This document shows, piece by piece, positions 26,126 to 35,771 of a stretch of 64,000 nucleotides of DNA. Source of the stretch: Epiperipatus broadwayi (lineage: Eukaryota; Onychophora; Udeonychophora; Euonychophora; Peripatidae). Each line of letters starts with the position of its first letter. Position 1 is the stretch's first letter. The notes below the pieces were generated by a model. That model saw only the letters and a program-made list of their open reading frames with translations. It was not told the origin of the DNA and did no database searches. The stretch is taken from positions 1,596,001 through 1,660,000 of the forward strand of contig JAQFVV010012424.1 of assembly GCA_028023455.1 (NCBI GenBank), written 5' to 3'. The position numbers and the translations under genes were made by a program.

Positions 26126-26582
26126 TAACAATTTTTATTAGTCATTCATTAGATTAGAAATTATCCAACAATGAATAATGTTTCTACAGTGCAAATTTTA
26201 TTATACCACTCTCATGCAAGTTAGGGACTGGTTTCTATCCACTTTTAACACCCTGTGGAGGGAAGTAATCATAAACATATGACCAAAGACATGTGGAAAA
26301 TAAGTTTAACCCCCAAGATACACATTTTGTGCTGAACAAGCACTCAAACATTTGGCCCAGACCACAATCTCTTACACATATCTTTAGAATTGTTCAGTAT
26401 ATATAGATAGCAAATTACTACGGTTTAATTGTTAAGAGACAAACTTACCATCCTCACAACATTGACACAAACCACTCAATTGAAATATATTAACAATTTT
26501 TATTAGGCATTCATTAAGACTAGGGATTATCCAATAATGAATAATATTTCTATAGTGAATTTTCACTACACCATTCTCAAGC
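26126..26582. repeat. ~95-bp direct repeats flanking a family X fragment
   Basis: Direct repeats at about 26126-26222 and 26486-26582 share TATATTAACAATTTTTATTA, CATTCATTA, ATTATCCAA-AATGAATAAT and TTCTA-AGTG. Between them (about 26240-26480) is a degenerate X fragment ('tttgtgctgaacaagcactc', 'cagaccacaatctc', 'cagtatatatagatag'). The arrangement resembles a very small LTR-like element or a tandem duplication split by an insertion. I cannot tell which. Confidence 0.55.
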
Positions 26583-26794
26583 CGAAGAGCCAGGGAGTAA
26601 AAGTTACACTATAGAAATATTATACTGTCAGAAAGTTTTTTTATTCTCATTTTTCAATGAATAAGCGAGCAAATACACATTCAGTTAAATATATGTAAAT
26701 GTGTCTACTCAATTTATTATTAATTACATTATTATTTTAAAAAATTGTTCATACTATCATCGTAATTTATGTATGTCTACTATATATAACCTTT

Positions 26795-27450
26795 AAATTA
26801 AACATAGCTCAATGTATATGTAAACAAAGAGAATAAATAACCTTCCTCTGAGCCATGACTTTAAAGCATTCTAAATATTGAACAAAGAATCAAAAATAAA
26901 ATGAATCCATCTATTCCTGGTAGTTCTGATGTTTGTAAGTATACTTTTGTCAACATTGTTGGTAATTCATACAATACTAAATCATCCATGCACTTTACCA
27001 CTGTTACACAATTCTTTATTTACCACTCTCTTTTACAGTTTACAGTTTCAATTGCCCCAGCAATATTCTTCAGAATTTTTATATCTACTAACTTCAACTC
27101 CTAAAAGTTAGGAGATATAAAAGTGCTTCAACTTCTAAAAGTTAGGAGATATAAAAGTGCTGAAGAAGATTGCTGGGACAATCAAAACTCTAAACTGTAA
27201 ATTCAATTTGAATTTAGCAGTTTATGATAGAAGATATAAAAGTTCTGAAGAAGATTGCTGGGGCAATTGAAACTGTAAACTGTAAAAGAGAGTGGTATTT
27301 AGCAGTTGAAATTAGAAAATATAAAAATTCTGAAGAAGATTGCGGGGGCAATAGAAACTGTAAAGTGTGAAAGAGAATGGTAAATAAAGCATTATGTAAC
27401 AGTAGTAAAGTGCATGGATGATTTGGTATTATATGATATACATTTGGCAA
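26795..27450. repeat. family W: fold-back with internal ~85-bp tandem repeats
   Basis: Arms at about 26968-27087 and 27319-27440 are inverted copies sharing CATCCATGCACTTTAC, 'taccactctcttttacagttt' and 'aatattcttcagaatttttatat'. The interior repeats a unit containing CTGAAGAAGATTGCTGGG at about 27161, 27245 and 27331 (period 84-86). An upstream segment (26795-26950) recurs at 27612-27900. A short W relative sits inside an RTE copy at about 55115-55160. The frames are non-coding shadows. Confidence 0.7.
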
Positions 27451-27611
27451 TGCAATAAAAAAGATTAGTTATTGTTGGTAATTCAGAGTGAAATTAATTT
27501 ATCAACCAGATAGAATATGACACCTAAGAGTTATTAAACTCATAATTAATTATACAAGGCTGGAGACAGAATCTCACTTTTAACACCTTGAATGTAATAA
27601 TTAAACAAGAT

Positions 27612-27900
27612 TTAATGTTAACTTTAAATTAAACGTAGCTCAATGTGCATGTAAACAAAAGGAGTAAATCATCTTCTTGCAGGCTATGACTTAAAATCAC
27701 TCTAAATGTTGAACAAAGAATTAATAATAGAATGAATCCAACTTTTCTTTGTAACAATGTTGACCAAGGTATGCTTATAAACATCAGAGCTACCAAGAAT
27801 AGGTGGATTCATTCTATTCTTGATCCCTTATTCAACATTTAGAGTGCTTTTAAGTCATAGCTTGGAGGAGAATGATGTACTCCCTTTGTTTACATATACT
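27612..27900. repeat. inverted pair related to 26795-26950
   Basis: The left arm (about 27636-27745) and right arm (about 27784-27900) share ATGTAAACAAA, CTATGACTTAAAA, CACTCTAAATGTTGAA and ATAGAATGAATCCA in opposite orientation. A third, direct copy is at 26795-26950 and extends into CTGATGTTTGTAAGTATAC. Non-coding. Confidence 0.75.
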
Positions 27901-27904
27901 ATAT

Positions 27905-29345
27905 ATATAAGCATTTGTATTTCATATTTATGTGTGTGCTGAAAAATATTGCAAACTGGCATTCAATAAATAATATGTATTCTATTTTAATCAGGGTTTA
28001 TCAACAAAGTGTAAGTTATTGTATATGATGATGTATGATATATATGAGGCAAATTTGAAATAAAATATAGATGATATTGCAGATGCAATATATATAAACA
28101 CCCACCCACACAATATAGACAACTAAAAATACAACTATTTTTGATGAAAAAAGTACCTTTCTCACTAACAACTTCATTGTGAATTTATAAATATTTATAT
28201 TAAAGTTATAACAAGTAAGTTAAGTGAAGAACCCCATAAATCTTTACAAATTGGTTTTTGGCTAGCTTTGTGAAAATTGACTATTTTTAAAATCTGTATA
28301 GGAATACTGTAATGGTTTATTCGATGTCTGCTCTACTTTCTTACCTTATTGAATAAAAAACATTTTTTTTTAATTATTTTTTTTTGAACATATTGTTAAT
28401 GATAAATATGCATGATTGTGATGTCATAAGACGTTTACAAAGAATAAATAAATATAATGCAAAAGATGATGGTAAACTATGGATTTAGTGTCCATATGTA
28501 TGGGATACTTTAAACCAGTAGTAGAAGTTACATTATATTACAATTATAATTTTTTATTTATAGTAAGCACATGTTTTTATGAGTAATCCATCCTAATATG
28601 AATTCTTTAACTCCAGATAAAAATAGTTGGATAACTTTTTGCAGATTGATAATTGGACATTTAATTGGAATGACTCAGACTATCTACCTGACAAAAATAC
28701 TAGGCTTAATTCAGATCTGACAATTAGGTAAATATACTATTACACTACAAGGCTCTTAAAAACATATAATGCTAATATATAAAATCTAATAAAATAACAA
28801 TGAAGACTTTTGATATTATTATCCATTATTCCACAGTGATTAATGAAAATTCTGAGCAAGAAAGACTCCCAATTGCCACCTTTTTAATTTAATTTTTATA
28901 TTCCTATAATCAATACTTAAAGATATTTTCTTGAAATTTAATCTATTTAAAAAACCTTGAACTTTAGTATATCCTTTAAGTTTTATATAGGTAGTTTAAA
29001 AGTAAATGCATAAATGTTGGGAAACAGAAAAGTTTTTCTATTTATGCTATTAATATGGAGATCATGTTTTACCCACTTTGAACTAACAGCATCCCATCCC
29101 TGTTAATTTGATCTAAGAAAGAAGATGTCAATATATTTGGAATAAAATAGTCTTGCAAAGTTTTCAGCTGCAATAGTGAGATACCCACTGGTCATTAAAC
29201 AGGTCCTTGAAGGCGGGCTTACTTAGTAATTTTTTTTTTATTTGCTACTTCGCTGAAGCATTTCAGGTCATAATACAAACCATTATCGCAAGATGCTTTT
29301 CGATTTTTGATTAACAACACACATGTTTATTTCAGTTGTGATTTC
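27905..29345. other. AT-rich, nothing recognised
   Basis: No gene or repeat family recognised. Confidence 0.4.
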
Positions 29346-29355
29346 CAATAGATTT

Positions 29356-29448
29356 TTTTTCTTTCTCAAGTGTCATAGCATCAGCCGAGAAGGGACAACT
29401 GCTTGTAAAGCAGCTGTCGCTGACCTCTCAACCACCAATGCTTGACTT
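29356..29448 (-). mobile_element. tRNA-derived SINE (family S), antisense
   Basis: Minus strand: GCATTGGTGGTTGAGAGGTC, an anticodon-like loop TTTACAA between GCTGC and GCAGT, a shortened T arm, then GGCTGATGC-TATGACAC and an A-rich tail (plus-strand ttttttttcttt). It is flanked by ATAGATTT at 29348-29355 and 29449-29456, a probable target-site duplication. The same family occurs at 45615, 46754 and 50094. Confidence 0.75.
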
Positions 29449-29861
29449 ATAGATTTAATATTGTTATTTTCGCAATTTAAAATGTTGTGAGGCTATTGAA
29501 AACTGAAAAACAGCTTGCGGAGGAAATATCAAAGCTGTTGTTATTAAGATTAGCAATGGTTTTATTATAATCACTTGTTAAATACTAAATTTATGCAACA
29601 TTTTTGTAATTTTATCAATATAGGTAACTTTTCATCCGTATTTGTAATATAATATTTGATATATTTTTAAAACGTTTTTTTTTTTATTCATTATTTTTGC
29701 AATTTCTATTAAAATAATTTTTTATTCAACCTTTTATGTATAAAAAAATAGTTTCTGAGTACATATTTTTGTTGCTAATTATAATATATTCGTACGCAAA
29801 TGCAACTAAAAAGAGCAGCGATTCAGTCTGTTTTTGTTGTTGTTCAAAGATCACTACAATA

Positions 29862-29887
29862 TTAAAACAGGCAAAACTCTCGATACA
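29862..29887. mobile_element. 26-bp minimal copy of family Y
   Basis: The 26 bases begin TTAAAACAGGCAAAACTCTC, exactly the conserved end of repeat family Y, and are bounded on both sides by ATCACTACAATA (29850-29861 and 29888-29899). This is a complete insertion with a 12-bp target duplication, and its body consists only of the family terminus. Confidence 0.7.
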
Positions 29888-30436
29888 ATCACTACAATAG
29901 TTAGGAAATTTAATTAACATTTTAAAAAGTTTTATTACTTTAAATAACAATGTAATGTTTTATTTCAATTAAAGTGAGGTGCGTCATTGATTTTCGACTT
30001 ACTGAATTCTTAGGAATGTTTGATACAAACTTTACTAATTTCTTTGCTTTCGACGTGTGCTTTAAGTATAAATAATCGCTTAGGATTATCCCACTTTTGA
30101 GTAACGAGTCGCCATCAATTGTAGTACCAACTTCATCTTTCTTAAAATGTGCATACAGCTATTCACACACACACACACACACGCATAAATGTTGCCAATG
30201 CGTGTAATGTAATATACATTTTTGCGTGAAAGTGATTAGTAAACAAATAAACATTAGGCGCGTAATAACGTAATAATTCAATTTTTTCCAATAAAGCTCA
30301 TTTTAACAAAATGAGCGTTTATTCCGCTATAACAAGTTTTAAGTTTAAGTATTGATTTACTATTACAAAATTTTAAATCCATGATTTATTCAAGCTGTTT
30401 TTTTAATAGGCATTAAAAGTATAAAATAGCACTTAC

Positions 30437-30547
30437 CCGACTGCGTTCTTCGGGAGTAAGAGGGCTGACATCCGCGCTAAGTGTGGATCCTTTTGATCCT
30501 CGCCAAGCAGTTTTACTCTGTCCATTTACGCGAGAATTTCTGGGCAT
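30437..30547 (-). CDS. candidate first coding exon of an unidentified host gene
   Basis: From ATG at 30547 the minus strand reads 37 codons beginning MPRNSRVNGQSKTAWRGSKG and ending ...SPLTPEERSR, with no stop. The last codon ends at 30437 and is followed immediately by GTAAGT, a consensus 5' splice site, leaving the intron in phase 0. The start context (GGACCATGC) has A at -3. Codon use is far more GC-rich than any chance frame nearby (CGC, GCG, CCC, CGG). The peptide is basic and Ser-rich with no domain I recognise, so I give no function. No acceptor or second exon was identified; the rest may lie in or beyond the left half of the window. The CpG-rich surroundings support a promoter-proximal exon. 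Confidence 0.5.
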
Positions 30548-30760
30548 GGTCCAGAATTAATAAAATTAGGACATTGCATGTAATGTTAGACGAAAAATCA
30601 CAGAGGTAGTTGAACTAAACATCCACAAAAAGAACAAATAATCAGACTCCTAAGCAAACCTTTAATCCACCGCGCAGCGTAAAAATAAGGGAAAATATAC
30701 TAAGAAAGATGCAGACGCTAATAATAAAAATGAGAGGGCGGAGAAAATCGATATTCTAAG
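30548..30760 (-). promoter_or_regulatory. presumed 5' UTR / promoter of the exon at 30437-30547
   Basis: The sequence upstream of the ATG on the minus strand is CpG-bearing (ccgcgcagcg, gacgctaat, aatcgatatt) and lacks any known repeat. An ATCGAT near 30750 and a GC-rich CGCTGCGCGG near 30675 stand out. Which of these is a start site or factor site cannot be read from sequence alone. Confidence 0.3.
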
Positions 30761-31394
30761 AAACTCAAAGGATTTGTTCGCATTTCTTTAAAATAATTTT
30801 GTAATTATTGTAAACCTGATATAATCATTTTTTTTTGGTCAGTTTATGAGAAGTGCACGATTTGTTATAATTATTTTTGCATTAAAATAATAAATTAGAA
30901 TTGTGCAAGTTTATAAAAGATGCCCATGTGAATATTTATACTTCAAAGTAATTTAACCAAAACCATATAGGGTATAGATAATATTTAATAAATAGAGTTC
31001 TTTCTGTAGTGACAAATATAATTCAAAATATATAACATTTTATAAGTCAGTTGCTTTTATATTCGTTCTTTTTAGCAATGTTAAAATTTTACTAATGACA
31101 TTTCGGTTGTTGGAGATTGTTTTACAATCGAAAAGTTAATAATAAAATTTGGACAATGCAAATAAATGTTGATTTTTCCTTTAAGCTGTAAATTGCGGAA
31201 TTGCACAGCAATTTTGAAAGCCTGTGCTCTACTCAACAACTTCTGCACACTCCAGACATTCTAATATTCAAAGATTCATTCATTTATTTTACGTTTAAAC
31301 ATAGAAAGTTGAATCCAGATGAATAATGTTAATTAAAAGGATTAAAATTTATTAGTACATACCGCAAGGGTTGGGATATTGCTTTGGGGACTTA

Positions 31395-32170
31395 AGTTTA
31401 ATAGGTGTGTATTCTGTGAGCAAAATAACTAAAAATAGATTCCAATATTATTAAATTTTGGCTTATATATAACAGTGCTGACTGAGCATTGCTTTATCTT
31501 CATTGGCCATTGCTGTGGCAAAACATTTAATGCCATTTGGGACTGCATCTTGAGTGCAATGAGATTTTTTATTATTATTGTAATTTAAAAAACAACAATC
31601 ATTTAATATATAAATATTTTATTTCAGTCCTTATTTAGCCCCTATAAATGCCAAAACATTCAATGAAAAAAATAGACAAGTATGGCTTTCCAAATCATCA
31701 GCATCAAAAATTATAATTATTAAACTTGGGGAATGTTTTTAGTTACATAAGCAGTGCAGATGATGACATTTGGTGTCGGTTGGACTCAAGAGGGAATTTA
31801 CAACTAATAAAAATGGCCCAAATGGAGCTAGACTATTTAAAGTGATATTTAAGTCTAAATGTTCAAACTGATTCAGCTATTTACATCCAAAATAAAAACA
31901 ATGGAGGAATTTTGGAGAAATTTAACTGAAAACCTGAAAGATCATAATCTCAGATTAGAAAATTCTGAACACAAGAAAGCAAGAAAACAAACAAAAACAT
32001 GAACAAAAATCTAATAAACAATATTATCCTACCAATTACCATCAACTCACCAATTCTTTCTGCGCAATCTATACATGGTCATATAGAAAAATACGTTAAC
32101 ATTTTTGAGTCATGGCATAGCATAATCATACCTAAGAATCTTATTGATGAAGTTTGAACATCTTCATTTC
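31395..32170. other. AT-rich, no gene supported
   Basis: Short peptide-like pieces occur (about 31760-32160, e.g. IHGHIEKYVNIFESWHS) but switch frame constantly and match no family I can name. They could be a very old transposon. Confidence 0.3.
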
Positions 32171-32187
32171 ATTGTTTGATAGTTGAT

Positions 32188-33247
32188 AAAACAGGCAAAA
32201 TTCACTATACGTATGCCACACATAGCAAGCTAGAGTAATCAATGGATGCCAGAAGGCTTGTGCATAAAATCCCCATCTAGAGCCTACTCATCCAATATCT
32301 CCAGACTAGTTTCTGGCTTGTGGCCTTTGTCAGTGAGGAGCCTTGGATCTGAGAGCACTGCATCTAGATCTTAGGATCTAATGCAACCCTCCAGAAACCA
32401 CCTTTTCTCTCCATTTAACTATAAAACTATGAGACTTAAACTGAAAACACTTTAGTGTTTCCAATTCAAGCCCATCAGCTGATATAGTTAATGGGTCTGA
32501 ACCCAGTTCAGTTCCCATACATTTTGGTGTCTTTGGTTTTTTAATAACCATAACCACCAATATCCTATTAGGCAGGATTGGTTTTAAGCCAATAAACATC
32601 ACATGACCACCATCTCTTATGCTTGTGTATAACTGTTGTTAAAACAGGCAAAACTCACTATACATATGACACACATAGCAAGCTAGAGTAATCAATGGAT
32701 TCCAGAAGGCTTGTGCAAAAAATCCCCATCTAGTGCCTACTCATCTAATATCCCCAGACTAGTTTCTGGCTTGTGGCCTTCATCAGTGAGGAGCCTTGGA
32801 TTTGAGAGCACAGTCTAATAGGTTATTGGTGGCTATGGTTATTAAAGAACCAAAGACACCAAAATGTATGGGAACTGAGCTGGGTTCAGACCCATATAAC
32901 TCTATAAGCTGATGGGCTTGAATTGGAAACATTAAAGTGTTTTCAGTTTAAGACTCATAGTTTTATAGTTAAATGGAGATAAAAGGTGGTTGCTGGAGGG
33001 TTGCATTAGATCCTAAGATCTAGATGCAGTGCTCTCAGATCCAAGGCTCCTCACTGATGAAGTCCACAAGCCAGAAACTAGTCTGGGGATATTGGATGAA
33101 TAGGCACTAGATGGGGACTTCATGCACAAGCCTTCTGACATCAATTGATTACTCTAGCTCACTGTGTGTGGCATACATATAGTGAGTTTTGCCTGTTTTA
33201 ACAACAGTTATATGCAAGCATAAGAGGTGGTGGTCATGTGATGTTTA
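32188..33247. mobile_element. family Y composite: direct plus inverted copies with one pair of target repeats
   Basis: This block holds three partial copies of Y. Copy one (32188-32640) runs AAAACAGGCAAAATTCAC ... GCTAGAGTAATCAATGGATG ... TCTAGATCTTAGGATCTAATG, then a unique middle, then the far end CACATGACCACCATCTC. Copy two (32640-32815) restarts at AAAACAGGCAAAACTCAC. Copy three (32816-33247) is the long copy inverted. The whole is bounded by TTTGATAGTTGAT at 32175-32187 and 33248-33260, an exact 13-bp direct repeat, so the 1060 bp appear to have entered as one unit. No protein is encoded; the open frame at 32378-32602 is chance. Confidence 0.85.
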
Positions 33248-33449
33248 TTTGATAGTTGATGAAGGTACAAATATTTCAATAGAAAAAAATTAATACTACA
33301 TATAAAATACTAATCAAAATTGGAATCCAGCTATCTCACAAAATTTGACAGCATTATTAAGCTTATTGCATATGATAGTCATTCTATTGTACTAGAAATA
33401 AAAGTTTTATAGAAATAATAACTTGGATTTACAAAAAATGATTATAATT

Positions 33450-33836
33450 AGAAGGGATTTAAACTCAGTCTTGCAATCTCCCCACAGCAATCCACTCCAT
33501 CTTATACAACTGCTACACATGACCACATATATGTCAAAAAGACAAATGATCTCCAATATTCATATTTCATGCTGAACCAGAACTCATCAGTTAGTTCAGA
33601 TCTCATCTTCTGCACACATATAGTAATCAGTGCTCAGTTGATCCTGTATGTTAGAGGTCAGTATGACTTAAAGTCAACATGGGTATGACAATAAGATTGG
33701 AATCAACAAGGGCTTTAAGCATTCCATCATCAGATTTTCAATGATATGGATGGCTGAAGATTTGGAGGGTGGTAAAGATTGAAGCCTATCCATTAAAGTT
33801 TGAGGATTTTCTATGTTAATATAAACTGAGCACTGG

Positions 33837-33889
<53 letters not shown>

Positions 33890-34055
33890 GAGATGATGAT
33901 CTAGCCCAATTAATGAATGCTGGTTCAGCATGAAATACATATATTGGAGATCATTTATCTTTTTACATGTATGTGGTCATGTGTGTCATTTGTATAAAAT
34001 GGAGTGGATAACTGTAGGAAGCTTGAAAGTCTGAGTTCAAATCCCTTCTAATTAC
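33450..34055. repeat. family X fold-back
   Basis: The left arm starts AATTAGAAGGGATTTAAACT (about 33451) and the right arm ends with its complement, AGTTCAAATCCCTTCTAATT (about 34049). The left arm is short (to about 33640) and the inverted right copy nearly full length. A (TA)n(TG)n run (33838-33888) interrupts the right arm. On the minus strand GAGTTCAAATCCC resembles a pol III B box, which suggests that X has a tRNA-like head. Confidence 0.75.
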
Positions 34056-34830
34056 ATTGTTCAGTATAAATAATATCCATGTATTTAAATATCCCAAAAT
34101 GGTTATGGTATGGCTGTTGATCTACAAGACAACATTTCACATTTAATTCAACAGCATAATGTAGTTCACAAGAACGATCTCAGAATAATTGTTGCATGGA
34201 AACAGTTTCCATTTATTAAGAAATGGCATTACATATAATTTTAAATAGATCATCTCCAAAAATTGAAAAACTTAAATTGGCAACATTTCAGAAATTGACA
34301 TTATGCCATTCAGACCTCTCAATGAAGTATAATGGGTATCTAGATATTCACATTAAATGCTCTGACAAGAAATTGTGACATTTTAATAAGTTAGCACAGA
34401 ACAAGTTAAAGAATTCAATGACCCTATAAAAATATTGTTTAACAAACCTCAAAATTAGCATATGCGATTCTTCAAAATATATATGTGGAATTACCAGCAT
34501 TGAAAAAAACTTTGTAAAGTACTAATTTATCATCCATGGAGACAAACTAATTTGCACAGGCTAAAGTTAATAAATTACAAGAGTCATACTAGATAACGTT
34601 TGGTGGAGTGTGGCCGTTCAATGAATTTTAGATTCCAATGATTAGTGTGGACATTCAGACAATTTTAGATTTCAATGATTATATAGATACTTTGCCAATA
34701 TTTGAATTTATTCATCTGCTTTGTAATCATTTGGATAATTGATTTCTAGAGAGGATATAAATGATTGAAATGTTTTGAATTCTTGGTGAAAAATAATTAA
34801 AACATAGTGCATAAAAAAAAAGACTAAATA
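34056..34830. other. AT-rich, possible old transposon, not identified
   Basis: One frame near 34100-34220 reads LQDNISHLIQQHNVVHK...WKQFPFIKKW. It might belong to the hAT remnant just downstream, but no diagnostic motif is present. Confidence 0.25.
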
Positions 34831-34859
34831 ATAATAATAATAAAAGCCATATAAGCTTA

Positions 34860-35185
34860 GATATAATTTTAAAACAATACGGTAAATTGAGATTTTTAGT
34901 AAATGAACAATATAAAATTGGAATAATTGAATCATATAATGATTTAGTTACATATGTCTTAAAAGACCAAGAATGTAAAGAACTTTCAGTTCTTTTCGAC
35001 ATTTGTGCAACTTTTCAAACTTCCAGCGCTGATTGTGAGCTAGTTTTAATTTAATGAATACAATAAATTCAAAATCCCACAACATTTTAATAATTTAATA
35101 AAAATTAAGCATTATATCTTGTGAGAAAAGCAAATAAACCTAGATGATGTCTATAAAATTTGGGTAAATCGAAAAGAACATGAAA
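34860..35185 (+). pseudogene. hAT-family transposase, C-terminal dimerisation region remnant
   Basis: The frame gives LRFLVNEQYKIGIIESYN, VLKDQECKELSVLFDICATF and QTSSADCELVLI. After stops and a shift come MNTINSK, NLIKIKHYI and DDVYKIWVNRKEH. The order 'L....PVSSA.CERGFS.MN.IK.KLRN....L...' is the conserved C-terminal hAT dimerisation block. Here SADCE is recognisable but RGFS is lost. It is isolated: no N-terminal zinc finger or catalytic core is seen, and it abuts the gypsy-like element that starts near 35290. Confidence 0.65.
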
Positions 35186-35289
35186 AAATAAAGAGGTAAT
35201 TATTATTATATTTAAGCTACATTCTACAATACTGTATTTTATTATATTTTGATGCCTCAACTAAGGCTATCAAATAGGCCACCCTGTTA

Positions 35290-35312
35290 TATTTGGCGCT
35301 CAACGTTTTAGG
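35290..35312 (+). other. possible primer-binding site of a Ty3/mdg4-like element
   Basis: TTTGGCGCTCAACGTTTT resembles the TGGCGC(C)CAACG primer-binding sites found just inside the 5' LTR of many gypsy elements, where TGG pairs with the CCA end of a tRNA. The preceding 'ctaaggctatcaaata...ccctgttata' would be the end of the LTR. No matching 3' LTR was found, so the call rests on this motif and on the Gag that follows 480 bases later. Confidence 0.45.
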
Positions 35313-35771
35313 CTTTGAACATTTAAGTTCATCACAGGTATAAATTATATACTATTACATATTTAGTATATTAACTGGGGCTTTGAGTCAATGATTCTAT
35401 ATTATTACATATAGTGAAAAGGTCATGGATAGATTAATTGATTATTCTTAGTAACAAGTATGTTGTTATGAAGATTCATATGGTGTTTATAATTACAAGA
35501 TTAATATAAATAAAAAATGATAATATATATAATATGATTTAGAGAGATCAGTATATTTAAATAACTAATTATTAAATTATGTTTTAAACAAGAGTTGAGT
35601 GGGATAAAGTTTTTCTATAGACATAGATGTTTAAAAATATACACATATATCATTAGAGCATCATAAGTATATATAAATAGCATGGGGTGGTAGAGAACTT
35701 TACGATATAATATTTTGGTTATAAAAATATATATACACTTGAGTAATATTTGAATTAAGTTAAAATTTGTT

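Larger units (their letters stand above)
29250..31390. promoter_or_regulatory. CpG-retaining island around a candidate first exon
   Basis: CpGs are frequent (ttcgctgaag, ctgtcgctgacc, attcgtacgc, tttcgacgtgtgc, acgagtcgcc, aggcgcgtaataacg, ccgcgcagcg), unlike the flanking tens of kilobases. It contains the exon at 30437-30547 near its centre and a (CA)n run at about 30160-30182. This fits an unmethylated promoter and 5' exon. The transcription start would lie to the right of 30547. No TATA box stands out. Confidence 0.5.

Noticed and set aside
26901-27450. Three open frames of 60-78 codons with similar peptides
   Set aside because: They are the arms and tandem units of the family W fold-back read in several frames; the similarity is at DNA level on both strands.
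33838-33888. Regulatory Z-DNA element
   Set aside because: The alternating TA/TG run is an ordinary microsatellite inside a repeat; no context supports a function.
33674-33940. 88-codon minus frame with a His/Thr/Tyr run
   Set aside because: Translation of (TG)n and (TA)n microsatellites inside a family X copy.
34727-35002. 91-codon minus frame
   Set aside because: Antisense shadow of the hAT transposase remnant, which has recognisable motifs on the plus strand.
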